Source of the DNA: Chelativorans multitrophicus
GTDB taxonomy: Bacteria; Pseudomonadota; Alphaproteobacteria; Rhizobiales; Rhizobiaceae
NCBI RefSeq assembly: GCF_011317445.1
Contig: NZ_JAAAPL010000003.1
Span: forward strand, 434,001-498,000
Length of the DNA stretch: 64,000 bases
Direction: 5' to 3'
Made by a program: the position numbers and the translations under genes. The notes beneath the pieces were generated by a model. That model saw only the letters and a program-made list of their open reading frames with translations. It did not search any database and was not told the DNA's origin. Positions 56,950-64,000 of the stretch are shown one piece after another. Every line of letters begins with the position of its first letter. Position 1 is the stretch's first letter.

Positions 56950-57013
56950 CCGATTCTTTTGAAGGCAATTTTTTCAATCGTTTAGATGGTTCTGCATTTA
57001 CGTAAGGGTAAGC

Positions 57014-58192
57014 TTATTTCCCATCGTGCCGCTCAAATTCCGCTCGTGGCAGCGCAGGCGGCCAATCACCGCTCTGCATTTCGATAAGGCGAGAGGCCGT
57101 TCTGGCGAATTCGAACTGCTCCGTTCCCGTATGAGCCCGATATAGTTTGTCCGGCTCTTTCTCCGCCGACACGAACAGACGCTTCTGATTGTCATAGAGG
57201 GTATCGATCAGCAGGATGAAGCGCTTGGCTTCGTTTCGATTGGAATAATCCATGGCTGGCACATGATCGATGAAGATCGTGTCGAAATGATCGGCGAGCG
57301 CCATATAATCACGGGCGCCAAGAGGTTTGCCGCACAGATCCGCAAAGGTGAAACGGGCCGCCAGACCCGCCGCTCGCGGAACGACAACGGCTCGGCCCTT
57401 TACGACCAGGCGCTCCTCGCCTTCTTCCTTTCCCTCGGTGACCGCCAGCCATGCGTCATCCATCGCCCGGTCGGCGGCAGGTCCCAAGGGCGTAAGATAA
57501 ACCGGCAGCCGATTGAGCTTCTCCAGCCGGTAGTCCATCCCGGAATCCAGCCGCATTATCGTCGCGTGTTCCTTCAGGACGTCAATGAAGGGTTCAAAGA
57601 GGCCGCGGTTGAGACCATCCTTGTATAGCTCGTCCGGAGCCACGTTTGAGGTGGCCACGAGCACCACGCCTTCAGCAAACAGAGCGGAGAAGAGCCGGGA
57701 GAGGATCATGGCGTCTGCGATGTCCGTCACGCTGAACTCGTCGAAGCATAGGACCCATGCTTCCTTCGCAAGTGCGGCCGCAACGGGCGGGATGGGATCT
57801 GCTTCACGAATCTCACCGCGCCTCAACGCCGCGCGATGGCGGGCGATGCGGTCGTGAACATCCGCCATGAATGCGTTGAAGTGGATACGCCGCTTGCCCC
57901 GTACGGGCAGAACCTCAAAGAAGAGGTCCATGAGCATGGTCTTGCCGCGCCCGACCCCTCCATAAATATAGAGCCCGCTCACGGGCTCCCTGTTGTTCCG
58001 GCCTCTGGCGAACAGCCAGCCCAATGCACTGGACTTGCGCGCCAGACGGTGCTCTGCAATGCGTTCGATCAATGCGTCGAGAGCGGCCGCGACTTTCTCC
58101 TGCTGCGGGGCGCGGGTAATTGCGCCGGTTTCCACCATATCCGCATAGCGTAGCGCGACCGATGAATGGGTTTTAACGTCACGCAGGGACAT
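57014..58192 (-). CDS. zapE: cell division protein ZapE (AFG1-like ATPase)
   Basis: ZapE is an ATPase that interacts with FtsZ and is homologous to mitochondrial Afg1. The 392-residue protein has Walker A in YGGVGRGKTMLMDLFFE, Walker B in WVLCFDEFSVTDIADAM and the sensor-type VATSNVAPDELYKDGLNR. It is 52 bases after the Omp19-like gene on the same strand and upstream of mdh. Confidence 0.92.
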   Translation of the reverse strand: MSLRDVKTHSSVALRYADMVETGAITRAPQQEKVAAALDALIERIAEHRLARKSSALGWLFARGRNNREPVSGLYIYGGVGRGKTMLMDLFFEVLPVRGKRRIHFNAFMADVHDRIARHRAALRRGEIREADPIPPVAAALAKEAWVLCFDEFSVTDIADAMILSRLFSALFAEGVVLVATSNVAPDELYKDGLNRGLFEPFIDVLKEHATIMRLDSGMDYRLEKLNRLPVYLTPLGPAADRAMDDAWLAVTEGKEEGEERLVVKGRAVVVPRAAGLAARFTFADLCGKPLGARDYMALADHFDTIFIDHVPAMDYSNRNEAKRFILLIDTLYDNQKRLFVSAEKEPDKLYRAHTGTEQFEFARTASRLIEMQSGDWPPALPRAEFERHDGK

Positions 58193-58244
58193 GGTGAAAG
58201 CAGACCTCGTTCGTCTTCGGCAAGCGGGCGCGCGCCCGCATCAG

Positions 58245-58781
58245 CTAGCGCGAGACGGAAACCGGCGTGCCCCCCGTTGTCGTGCCGTCGAGCCGGCCTC
58301 CTCCGCTCGAATATAGACGCGCGACGGTGTTGCCGCTTTCGTCATACATGACGACCTGATTGCCGGAGAGATCCCAGGCGCGCATGTTCGCGAGCTCGTT
58401 TGAACATCCGCGCGTACCGCCGCGCGACGAATTCCCGTATTTCGTGAGCGTAAGGAACATCTGGCAAGACGACCCGCCGGAATTCACCGTCCAGGAGCCG
58501 AGCAGGCTGTTCTTTTCGATCGGTGCAGCGGAAGCAGCCGCGGCGGCCTGTGCACCAGGGTCAACGGCCGCGACATCAGTGCCAGTCTGACCGGGCGTTG
58601 TCGGCTGCATGCCCGGTTGAACCGGCGGCGGGAGCTGGCTGCCGACGACGGTGCCCGAGGGAGCGGCCGGCAAGGGCTGCGGCGCGCGCGCGGATACCGG
58701 ATTGAGCCGGTCCGATTGGCAGCCCGCCACTGCAAGGGCCAGAAAAGAAATCGCGAAAACTTTGGTTTTCGAGTGCGGCAT
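58245..58781 (-). CDS. omp19: Omp19-like lipoprotein, protease inhibitor Inh family
   Basis: The 178-residue precursor has a signal peptide with lipobox LAVAGC (Cys21), a Pro/Gln/Thr-rich linker (about residues 30-85) and a C-terminal Inh-type beta-barrel with SLLGSWTVNSGGSSCQMFLT, LTKYGNSSRGGTRGC and MRAWDLSGNQVVMYDESG. The two cysteines in the barrel could form a disulfide. Brucella Omp19 is an outer membrane lipoprotein with protease inhibitor activity; this gene is its likely counterpart. Confidence 0.88.
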   Translation of the reverse strand: MPHSKTKVFAISFLALAVAGCQSDRLNPVSARAPQPLPAAPSGTVVGSQLPPPVQPGMQPTTPGQTGTDVAAVDPGAQAAAAASAAPIEKNSLLGSWTVNSGGSSCQMFLTLTKYGNSSRGGTRGCSNELANMRAWDLSGNQVVMYDESGNTVARLYSSGGGRLDGTTTGGTPVSVSR

Positions 58782-58872
58782 TCCTCTCTCCGTTGTCGGC
58801 CTACCCGGTGACGCCTTGGCTGATCTATCCAGGCGAGGTCAGAAAACTATCACAAACATCCATAGTTAAGAA

Positions 58873-58904
58873 CCGGTTATCGAAAAGGAATTTTGTATAA
58901 CCGG
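58873..58904. promoter_or_regulatory. inverted repeat and CtrA-like site in the omp19-DUF1328 gap
   Basis: CCGGTTAT (58873-58880) and ATAACCGG (58897-58904) are perfect inverted arms 16 bases apart. Overlapping them, TTAA-N7-TTAT (58866-58880) is one base from the CtrA consensus TTAA-N7-TTAA. Either could regulate the divergent genes. Confidence 0.4.
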
Positions 58905-58959
58905 AACTGACCAGGAAAGAACGCGTTAAGGCCTTGATCCCGATGAGCGAGGATTCCTA

Positions 58960-59121
58960 ATGCTGAAGTGGATACTCATTCTTCTGATCGTGGCGGCTGT
59001 TGCGGGTCTGCTCGGAATGCACAGCTTGGCCGGAGCAGCCATGACAGGAGCCAAGATTCTCATCGCGATCGTCCTAATTCTGTTTCTTCTCGCCGTACTC
59101 GGCATCATAGCAATTGCCTGA
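58960..59121 (+). CDS. DUF1328 small membrane protein (UPF0391)
   Basis: The 53-residue frame reads MLKWILILLIVAAVAGLLGM, then HSLAGAAMTGAKILIAIVLI and ends LGIIAIA. It has two transmembrane helices with a short Gly/Ala loop, which is the DUF1328 pattern. Family members are often stress-associated but functionally undefined. GAGGA precedes the ATG. Confidence 0.88.
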   Translation: MLKWILILLIVAAVAGLLGMHSLAGAAMTGAKILIAIVLILFLLAVLGIIAIA

Positions 59122-59188
59122 CGCCGTCTGGTAATTCTTGCCGCGATCCGCCATATAGGCCCCGAACCCTGGATCGATCGGGACTCCT

Positions 59189-60070
59189 ATGGCGGAACTG
59201 GCGCAATTCGCGAAGATGAACGGGCTTGGCAATGCCATCATCGTTGCCGATATGCGCGGCAGGGCCGATCGCGTGCGCCCGGAGGCTGCGCAGCGCCTTG
59301 CCAGCGATCCCGCCACTCATTTCGATCAGATCATGGCGATCCATGATCCGCGCCTTGAGGGCACGGAAAATTACATCGAGATCATCAATTCCGACGGCAG
59401 CGTGGCGCAAGCCTGCGGCAATGGCATGCGCTGCGTCGTGCAGAGGCTCGCTGCGGAAACCGGCCGACCAAGCTTTACCTTTGAAACGATTGCTGGCGTG
59501 CTGAGTGCAGAAGAGCACGCGAACGGCCTGATATCCGTCGATATGGGTAAGCCTCGTTTCGGCTGGCAGGATATTCCTCTTGCAGAAGAATTCCACGACA
59601 CGCGCAAGATTGAGCTGCAAGTCGGCCCCATCGACAAACCGGTGCTGCACTCGCCGTCCGTAGCCTCGATGGGCAATCCACACGCGATCTTCTGGGTCGA
59701 GGACGATCCATATTCCTATGATCTGGAACGCTTCGGGCCGATGCTCGAAAACCACCCCATCTTTCCCGAGCGAGCCAATATCACCATTGCCCGCGTGGAC
59801 TCGCCGGAGGAGCTGACCATGCGCACATGGGAGCGGGGCGCAGGCCTGACGCTCGCCTGCGGCTCGGCCGCTTGCGCGGCCGCCGTTTCGGCTGCGCGCA
59901 CCGGGCGCACCGGGCGGGGCGTCAAGGTGAACCTGCCTGGCGGTTCGCTCGAAATACTCTGGCGCGACGATGACCATGTAATCATGACCGGACCGGCGGA
60001 ATGGGAGTTCTCTGGCCGTTTTGATCCCGCTACCGGTGCTTGGGAGCGCGAGACGGAAGGGGCCGCCTGA
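59189..60070 (+). CDS. dapF: diaminopimelate epimerase
   Basis: DapF interconverts LL- and meso-diaminopimelate for lysine and peptidoglycan synthesis. The 293-residue protein has [18 protein letters not shown], the first catalytic cysteine in [13 protein letters not shown] and the second in [14 protein letters not shown], with the expected pseudo-twofold spacing. Its TGA overlaps the mtaB ATG as TGATG. Confidence 0.95.
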   Translation: MAELAQFAKMNGLGNAIIVADMRGRADRVRPEAAQRLASDPATHFDQIMAIHDPRLEGTENYIEIINSDGSVAQACGNGMRCVVQRLAAETGRPSFTFETIAGVLSAEEHANGLISVDMGKPRFGWQDIPLAEEFHDTRKIELQVGPIDKPVLHSPSVASMGNPHAIFWVEDDPYSYDLERFGPMLENHPIFPERANITIARVDSPEELTMRTWERGAGLTLACGSAACAAAVSAARTGRTGRGVKVNLPGGSLEILWRDDDHVIMTGPAEWEFSGRFDPATGAWERETEGAA

Positions 60071-61350
60071 TGTCGGTCGATGTCCTGACCTTTGGCTGCC
60101 GGCTTAACGCATACGAATCCGAGGTGATCCGGCGCGAGGCCGAAGCTGCCGGCCTCTCCGCGCTCGAAGGCGGCGCGGTGATCGTCAACACCTGCGCCGT
60201 GACGGCGGAGGCGGTGCGCCAGGCGCGACAGGCAATACGAAGGGCGAGGCGCGAGAACCCGGACGCACGCATCATCGTCACCGGATGCGCGGCGCAGACT
60301 GAGCCCGGAACCTTCGGCTCCATGGAAGAGGTGGACCTTGTTCTGGGCAACGAAGAGAAGCTGAAGGCCCACAGCTATCGCGCTTTGCCCGATTTCGGGG
60401 TCAACCAGTTCGAGAAGGTGCGCGTCAACGACATCATGGAGGTGCGCGAGACCGCCTCGCACATGGTGGATGCCATCGAGGGGCGCGCCCGCGCCTTCGT
60501 GCAGGTGCAGAACGGCTGCGATCATCGCTGCACCTTCTGCATCATCCCCTATGGCCGCGGCAATTCCCGCTCGGTGCCCATGGGTGCGGTGGTGGACCAG
60601 GTGCGCCGGCTGGTCGAAAACGGCTATGCCGAGGTGGTGCTCACCGGCGTGGACCTGACCAGCTTCGGTGCCGACCTGCCGGGAAGCCCGAGGCTGGGCA
60701 AGCTGGTGCGCACGATCCTTGCTCAGGTGCCGGACCTGAAGCGGCTGCGCCTCTCCTCCATCGATTCCATAGAGGCCGACCAAGACCTGATGCGCGCGCT
60801 TGCCGAGGAAGCGCGGCTCATGCCGCATCTGCATCTTTCCCTGCAGGCGGGCGACGACATGATCCTGAAGCGCATGAAGCGGCGGCACCTGCGCGCCGAC
60901 TCGATCCGCTTTTGTGACGAGGTGCGGCGGTTGCGGACCGATATTGTCTTCGGTGCGGATATCATCGCCGGCTTTCCTACCGAGACGGAGGCGATGTTCG
61001 AAAACTCGCTCAGGATCGTTGAGGAATGTGGGCTGACGCACCTGCATGTCTTTCCGTTTTCGCCGCGCAAGGGCACGCCGGCATCGCGTATGCCGCAACT
61101 GCCGCGCAATACTGTGAAGGAGCGGGCGGCGCGCTTGCGCGCGGCGGGTGACGCCGCTTATGCAAGGCATCTTGCTTCTCTCGAAGGAACGCGCCAGCGG
61201 GTCTTGGTCGAGCGGGAGGGCTTGGGCCGCACCGAGGGTTTCACGCTGGTTGCGGTCGAGGGAGGCAAGCCGGGCGAAATCGTCGAAAGTCTCATTACCG
61301 GCCATGACGGCGAACGGCTGACAGCAACGCCGCTGCTGGAAGCGGCTTGA
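60070..61350 (+). CDS. mtaB: tRNA threonylcarbamoyladenosine methylthiotransferase MtaB
   Basis: MtaB adds a methylthio group to t6A37 of tRNA. The 426-residue radical-SAM protein has an N-terminal UPF0004 domain with cysteines in TFGCRLNAYE, VNTCAVT and VTGCAAQ for the second cluster. The radical-SAM motif CDHRCTFCIIPYGRG follows, and then a C-terminal TRAM domain (from about residue 360). The start ATG at 60070 fits the homologue start [13 protein letters not shown]. It is coupled to dapF. Confidence 0.93.
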   Translation: MSVDVLTFGCRLNAYESEVIRREAEAAGLSALEGGAVIVNTCAVTAEAVRQARQAIRRARRENPDARIIVTGCAAQTEPGTFGSMEEVDLVLGNEEKLKAHSYRALPDFGVNQFEKVRVNDIMEVRETASHMVDAIEGRARAFVQVQNGCDHRCTFCIIPYGRGNSRSVPMGAVVDQVRRLVENGYAEVVLTGVDLTSFGADLPGSPRLGKLVRTILAQVPDLKRLRLSSIDSIEADQDLMRALAEEARLMPHLHLSLQAGDDMILKRMKRRHLRADSIRFCDEVRRLRTDIVFGADIIAGFPTETEAMFENSLRIVEECGLTHLHVFPFSPRKGTPASRMPQLPRNTVKERAARLRAAGDAAYARHLASLEGTRQRVLVEREGLGRTEGFTLVAVEGGKPGEIVESLITGHDGERLTATPLLEAA

Positions 61351-61365
61351 GGATCTGAGAGGCCA

Positions 61366-62868
61366 ATGGCATTCGGCTTCATCAAGAAAGTCTTTTCCTT
61401 CGGCAAGAAGGAGGTCGAGGAGCGGACTGAACCAGCCGAAGCCGCTTCTGCCGATGCGCCGGCGGTTGAACCGAAGCCCGAAATCCAGCCTGCGACTCCA
61501 ATCCAGCCGGAACCTGAAAAGCCGGCCGAAATACCGCCTGCGCCAGAGCCGCCGGCACCGCGCGAACCGACGGAGCCGTCGCCTCCTTCGCCCGAGATAC
61601 CGCAGCAGCCCGAGCCGGCGCCTTCTCCCGCGCCTGGCGAGCCGGTCATTCCCAAACCGGAGATTCCCGAACCTTCTCCCGACCTGCCGCCTGAGCTACC
61701 GGAGCCACCGCAGGAGGTGCCGCAACCGGCTCCAGAGCAACCGCCAGGTCCCGCGCCGGAAATTCCGCAACCCTCGCCGCCTTCGCAGCCCTCCGTTCCG
61801 CCTGAGGTTTCTGCGCCTTCTGTAGAGCCAACACCAAGCTCCCGCTTGGGGGAAGGATCGACCGGCGAGGCTGGGCGGGGCCGCGTCACCGTCTCGACTG
61901 CTGTCGAGCGCGCTGGCGAAGCAAAATCAGTGTCTGTCGTTGAAGAGCCTCGAAAACCCTGGTTCCAACGGCTGCGCGAAGGGCTCTACCGTTCCTCCCG
62001 CGAACTGCGCGACAACATTGCCGGTATCTTTCTCAAGCGGAAGCTTGACGAGGATACACTTCAGGATCTGGAAGACGTGCTGCTGCGCGCCGATCTTGGG
62101 CTGGAGACGGCTATGCGCGTCACGGATGCCCTTTCCGTCGGCCGCTACGGGAAGGATATCACCGGCGCCGAAGTGCAGGCGGTCATGGCTGAAGAGATCG
62201 AGAAGGTGCTGAAGCCGGTGGCCCTGCCGCTGGAGCTCGATCTTTCCCACAAGCCCCATGTAATCCTTGTGGTGGGCGTGAACGGCACAGGCAAGACGAC
62301 CACGATCGGTAAGCTTGCGGCGAAGCTCGCCCAGGGTGGGCTCAACGTGATGCTGGCCGCAGGCGATACCTTCCGCGCGGCAGCGATCGAGCAGTTGAAG
62401 ATCTGGGGCGAGCGTACCGGCTCTGCCGTAATCTCCTCCAGGCTGGGGGCGGACGCGGCTGGTCTTGCCTACGAGGCCTATGAAAAGGCGAAGGCTGCGG
62501 GCAGCGACGTTCTTATCATCGACACGGCCGGCCGCTTGCAGAACAAGGCCGAGCTGATGGCGGAGCTGGAAAAGATCGTTCGCGTGCTCGGCAAGCACGA
62601 TCCGGAAGCGCCTCACACGGTTTTGCAGACGCTCGACGCCACCACCGGCCAGAACGCCCTTAATCAGGTCGAAATCTTCCGCAATGTTGCGGGTGTCTCC
62701 GGGCTGGTGATGACGAAGCTCGATGGCACGGCCCGCGGCGGCATCCTGGTGGCGATCGCCGCCAAGCACAAGCTGCCGGTCTATTTTATCGGTGTCGGCG
62801 AGGGTGTCGACGATCTGGAACCTTTTTCGGCAAGCGATTTTGCCAAGGCAATTGCGGGAGTAAGCTGA
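61366..62868 (+). CDS. ftsY: signal recognition particle receptor FtsY with Pro/Glu-rich N terminus
   Basis: FtsY receives ribosome-SRP complexes at the membrane. The 500-residue protein has a short basic start (MAFGFIKKVFSFGKKEVEER), a long Pro/Glu-rich A domain (about residues 25-170), then the N and G domains. The GTPase motifs are GVNGTGKTTTIGKLA, DTFRAAAIEQL, DTAGRLQNKAEL and TKLDGTARGG. The A domain is longer and more repetitive than in E. coli FtsY, which is Glu-rich. It is 15 bases after mtaB and directly before ispZ. Confidence 0.94.
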   Translation: MAFGFIKKVFSFGKKEVEERTEPAEAASADAPAVEPKPEIQPATPIQPEPEKPAEIPPAPEPPAPREPTEPSPPSPEIPQQPEPAPSPAPGEPVIPKPEIPEPSPDLPPELPEPPQEVPQPAPEQPPGPAPEIPQPSPPSQPSVPPEVSAPSVEPTPSSRLGEGSTGEAGRGRVTVSTAVERAGEAKSVSVVEEPRKPWFQRLREGLYRSSRELRDNIAGIFLKRKLDEDTLQDLEDVLLRADLGLETAMRVTDALSVGRYGKDITGAEVQAVMAEEIEKVLKPVALPLELDLSHKPHVILVVGVNGTGKTTTIGKLAAKLAQGGLNVMLAAGDTFRAAAIEQLKIWGERTGSAVISSRLGADAAGLAYEAYEKAKAAGSDVLIIDTAGRLQNKAELMAELEKIVRVLGKHDPEAPHTVLQTLDATTGQNALNQVEIFRNVAGVSGLVMTKLDGTARGGILVAIAAKHKLPVYFIGVGEGVDDLEPFSASDFAKAIAGVS

Positions 62869-63531
62869 GTGGCGGACGAGAATACGATCTTCGAGCGCGA
62901 TCCGTCTGATCCCAAGCGCAAGGAAATGAATTCGCTGCTCAAGCTGGCGCTTGAGCTCGGGCCGCTGCTCGTCTTTTTTTTCGCCAACACGCGCGGCGAG
63001 TGGCTGGTGGAGCGCATCCCGGCGCTTGGCAGCCTCGGCGGACCGCTTTTCATCGCCACTGCACTTTTCATGGCGGCGACGGCCATCTCGCTCACGGTCT
63101 CATGGGCGCTCACGCGCACGCTGCCCATCATGCCGCTCGTGTCCGGCATCGTGGTGTTCGTGTTCGGCGCGTTGACGCTCTACCTGCACAACGAAACCTT
63201 CATCAAAATGAAGCCCACTATCGTCAACGCGCTGTTTGCCACGGTGCTTCTGGGTGGGCTCGCCTTCGGAAAGTCCCTGCTTGGCTATGTCTTCGATTCC
63301 GCCTTCAAGCTCGACTCGGAAGGCTGGCGCAAGCTCACGCTGCGCTGGGGGCTGTTCTTCATCTTCCTGGCGGTTACCAACGAGGTGGTCTGGCGCTCCT
63401 TTTCGACCGACGCCTGGGTGGCCTTCAAGGTGTGGGGCATCATGCCCATTACCATCATCTTCACCATGAGCCAGATGCCGCTGATCATGCGGCACTCGCT
63501 GGAGGAGCGGAGTAAGGGAGTAGGGGAGTAG
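62869..63531 (+). CDS. ispZ: septation protein A (inner-membrane IspZ/YciB family)
   Basis: The 220-residue protein has five to six hydrophobic segments and the family signatures [30 protein letters not shown] and the last-third [20 protein letters not shown] and [13 protein letters not shown]. In other bacteria it affects septum formation and cell envelope integrity. It starts with GTG directly after the ftsY stop (TGAGTG). It converges on the SulP gene with 24 bases between them. Confidence 0.9.
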   Translation: MADENTIFERDPSDPKRKEMNSLLKLALELGPLLVFFFANTRGEWLVERIPALGSLGGPLFIATALFMAATAISLTVSWALTRTLPIMPLVSGIVVFVFGALTLYLHNETFIKMKPTIVNALFATVLLGGLAFGKSLLGYVFDSAFKLDSEGWRKLTLRWGLFFIFLAVTNEVVWRSFSTDAWVAFKVWGIMPITIIFTMSQMPLIMRHSLEERSKGVGE

Positions 63532-63555
63532 GCTCTGAACGGCCCCCTCAGGTCT

Positions 63556-64000
63556 TTACTCCTGTAGTTTACTCGCGGCCGCCACCGCCGTATCGAGCTT
63601 GCGATAGAACCGCACCTGTGGTGCATGCAGTCCATGCTTGTGCAGCAGGTGGCGCACGTGTGTTCTGGCGCCGACGAGATAAACTTTCGCTCCCTGCCAG
63701 CCGGCTTTGCGGACAAATCCCTCCATCGTGGCGGCAGCGGTGGAATCGAGCACTTCGACCGCGGAGATGTCGATGACATAGGCTTTGGGCTGTCCGCCTA
63801 TACGGTCGAGCGCTGCGGCCACGCTCGCCGCTGCACCGAAGAAGAAGGCGCCCGAGATGCGGTAGACCAAAATGTTGTCGTCGGTCCTGAGTGAGGTCGA
63901 GTAAGACTCTTCGTTGAGGGCCTGATCGAGCTTACTGGAATCGACGGCCCCATGGACGCGGTCGACTTTGATCTCCTTTGAAATACGGTTCAGGAAAAAG
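63556..64000 (-). CDS. SulP family anion transporter, C-terminal STAS part
   Basis: The window contains only the last 147 codons. The visible part starts in a linker (FFLNRISKEIKVDRVHGAVD) and then a STAS domain with ISGAFFFGAAASVAAALDRI, AYVIDISAVEVLDSTAAATM and VYLVGARTHVRHLL. STAS domains close SulP transporters, which carry sulfate, bicarbonate or other anions. The membrane part lies beyond the right edge, so substrate cannot be judged. An internal TTG within the frame is not the true start. Confidence 0.82.
   Translation of the reverse strand, partial: FFLNRISKEIKVDRVHGAVDSSKLDQALNEESYSTSLRTDDNILVYRISGAFFFGAAASVAAALDRIGGQPKAYVIDISAVEVLDSTAAATMEGFVRKAGWQGAKVYLVGARTHVRHLLHKHGLHAPQVRFYRKLDTAVAAASKLQE

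Overview
The window is about 64 kb of GC-rich alphaproteobacterial chromosome, most likely from the order Hyphomicrobiales (Rhizobiales), probably near Mesorhizobium, Chelativorans or another Phyllobacteriaceae genus. The evidence is an Omp19-type lipoprotein, TrcR (DUF1013), Usg, DUF1192, DUF1674 and DUF4164 proteins, a 180-kDa-class NAD-glutamate dehydrogenase, an mdh-sucC-sucD-sucA-sucB-lpdA run, and promoters that fit the rhizobial pattern CTTGAC-N17-CTATAT. Genes are dense and ordinary in codon use. I found no rRNA, tRNA, CRISPR array, insertion sequence or prophage, and no gene-free stretch longer than 300 bases.

Left end (1-3.7 kb, minus strand): the start of leuC, an MgtC-like membrane protein, then rplS, trmD and rimM, preceded by zapA and a DUF4164 coiled-coil gene. 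The usual partner rpsP is not next to rimM. From 4 to 11.5 kb on the plus strand lies a central carbon cluster, tkt, gap, pgk and class I fda, with a K+/H+ antiporter gene between gap and pgk. From 11.5 to 21.5 kb come small accessory genes: an SDR, a VOC protein with its YafY/WYL regulator and a palindromic operator candidate, acs followed by a tiny peptide gene with an exceptional ribosome binding site, usg, a polyprenyl synthase divergent from mtgA, rpmF, a cyclic-nucleotide sensor, an OmpR-type regulator and an L,D-transpeptidase.

From 21.6 to 35 kb: the giant NAD-glutamate dehydrogenase, translationally coupled to a UMF1-type MFS transporter; a minus-strand heparinase-like gene and purH; htpX overlapping rsmB; an SDHAF4-like protein; a secreted nuclease; and trcR with a clear promoter. 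From 35 to 47.7 kb: a secreted phytase-like esterase behind a three-repeat PHO box, purEK, two YdcH paralogues, an MFS transporter, DUF1192 divergent from a quinone oxidoreductase, thiN, an ABC-F ATPase, xerC, a TraB/GumN protein and a small bitopic protein.

From 47.8 to 57 kb a minus-strand TCA-cycle block (mdh, sucC, sucD, sucA, sucB, lpdA) forms most of the oxidative half of the cycle from 2-oxoglutarate to succinate plus malate oxidation; its promoter is visible upstream of mdh. The right end holds zapE, an Omp19-like lipoprotein, DUF1328, then dapF-mtaB-ftsY-ispZ on the plus strand and the 3' end of a SulP transporter on the minus strand.

The most useful new observations are regulatory or small-gene features: the 22-codon gene after acs, the PHO box, the palindromes at the YafY-VOC locus, the nested inverted repeats over the trcR promoter, heptamer repeats around sucD/sucA, and the separation of rpsP from rimM.
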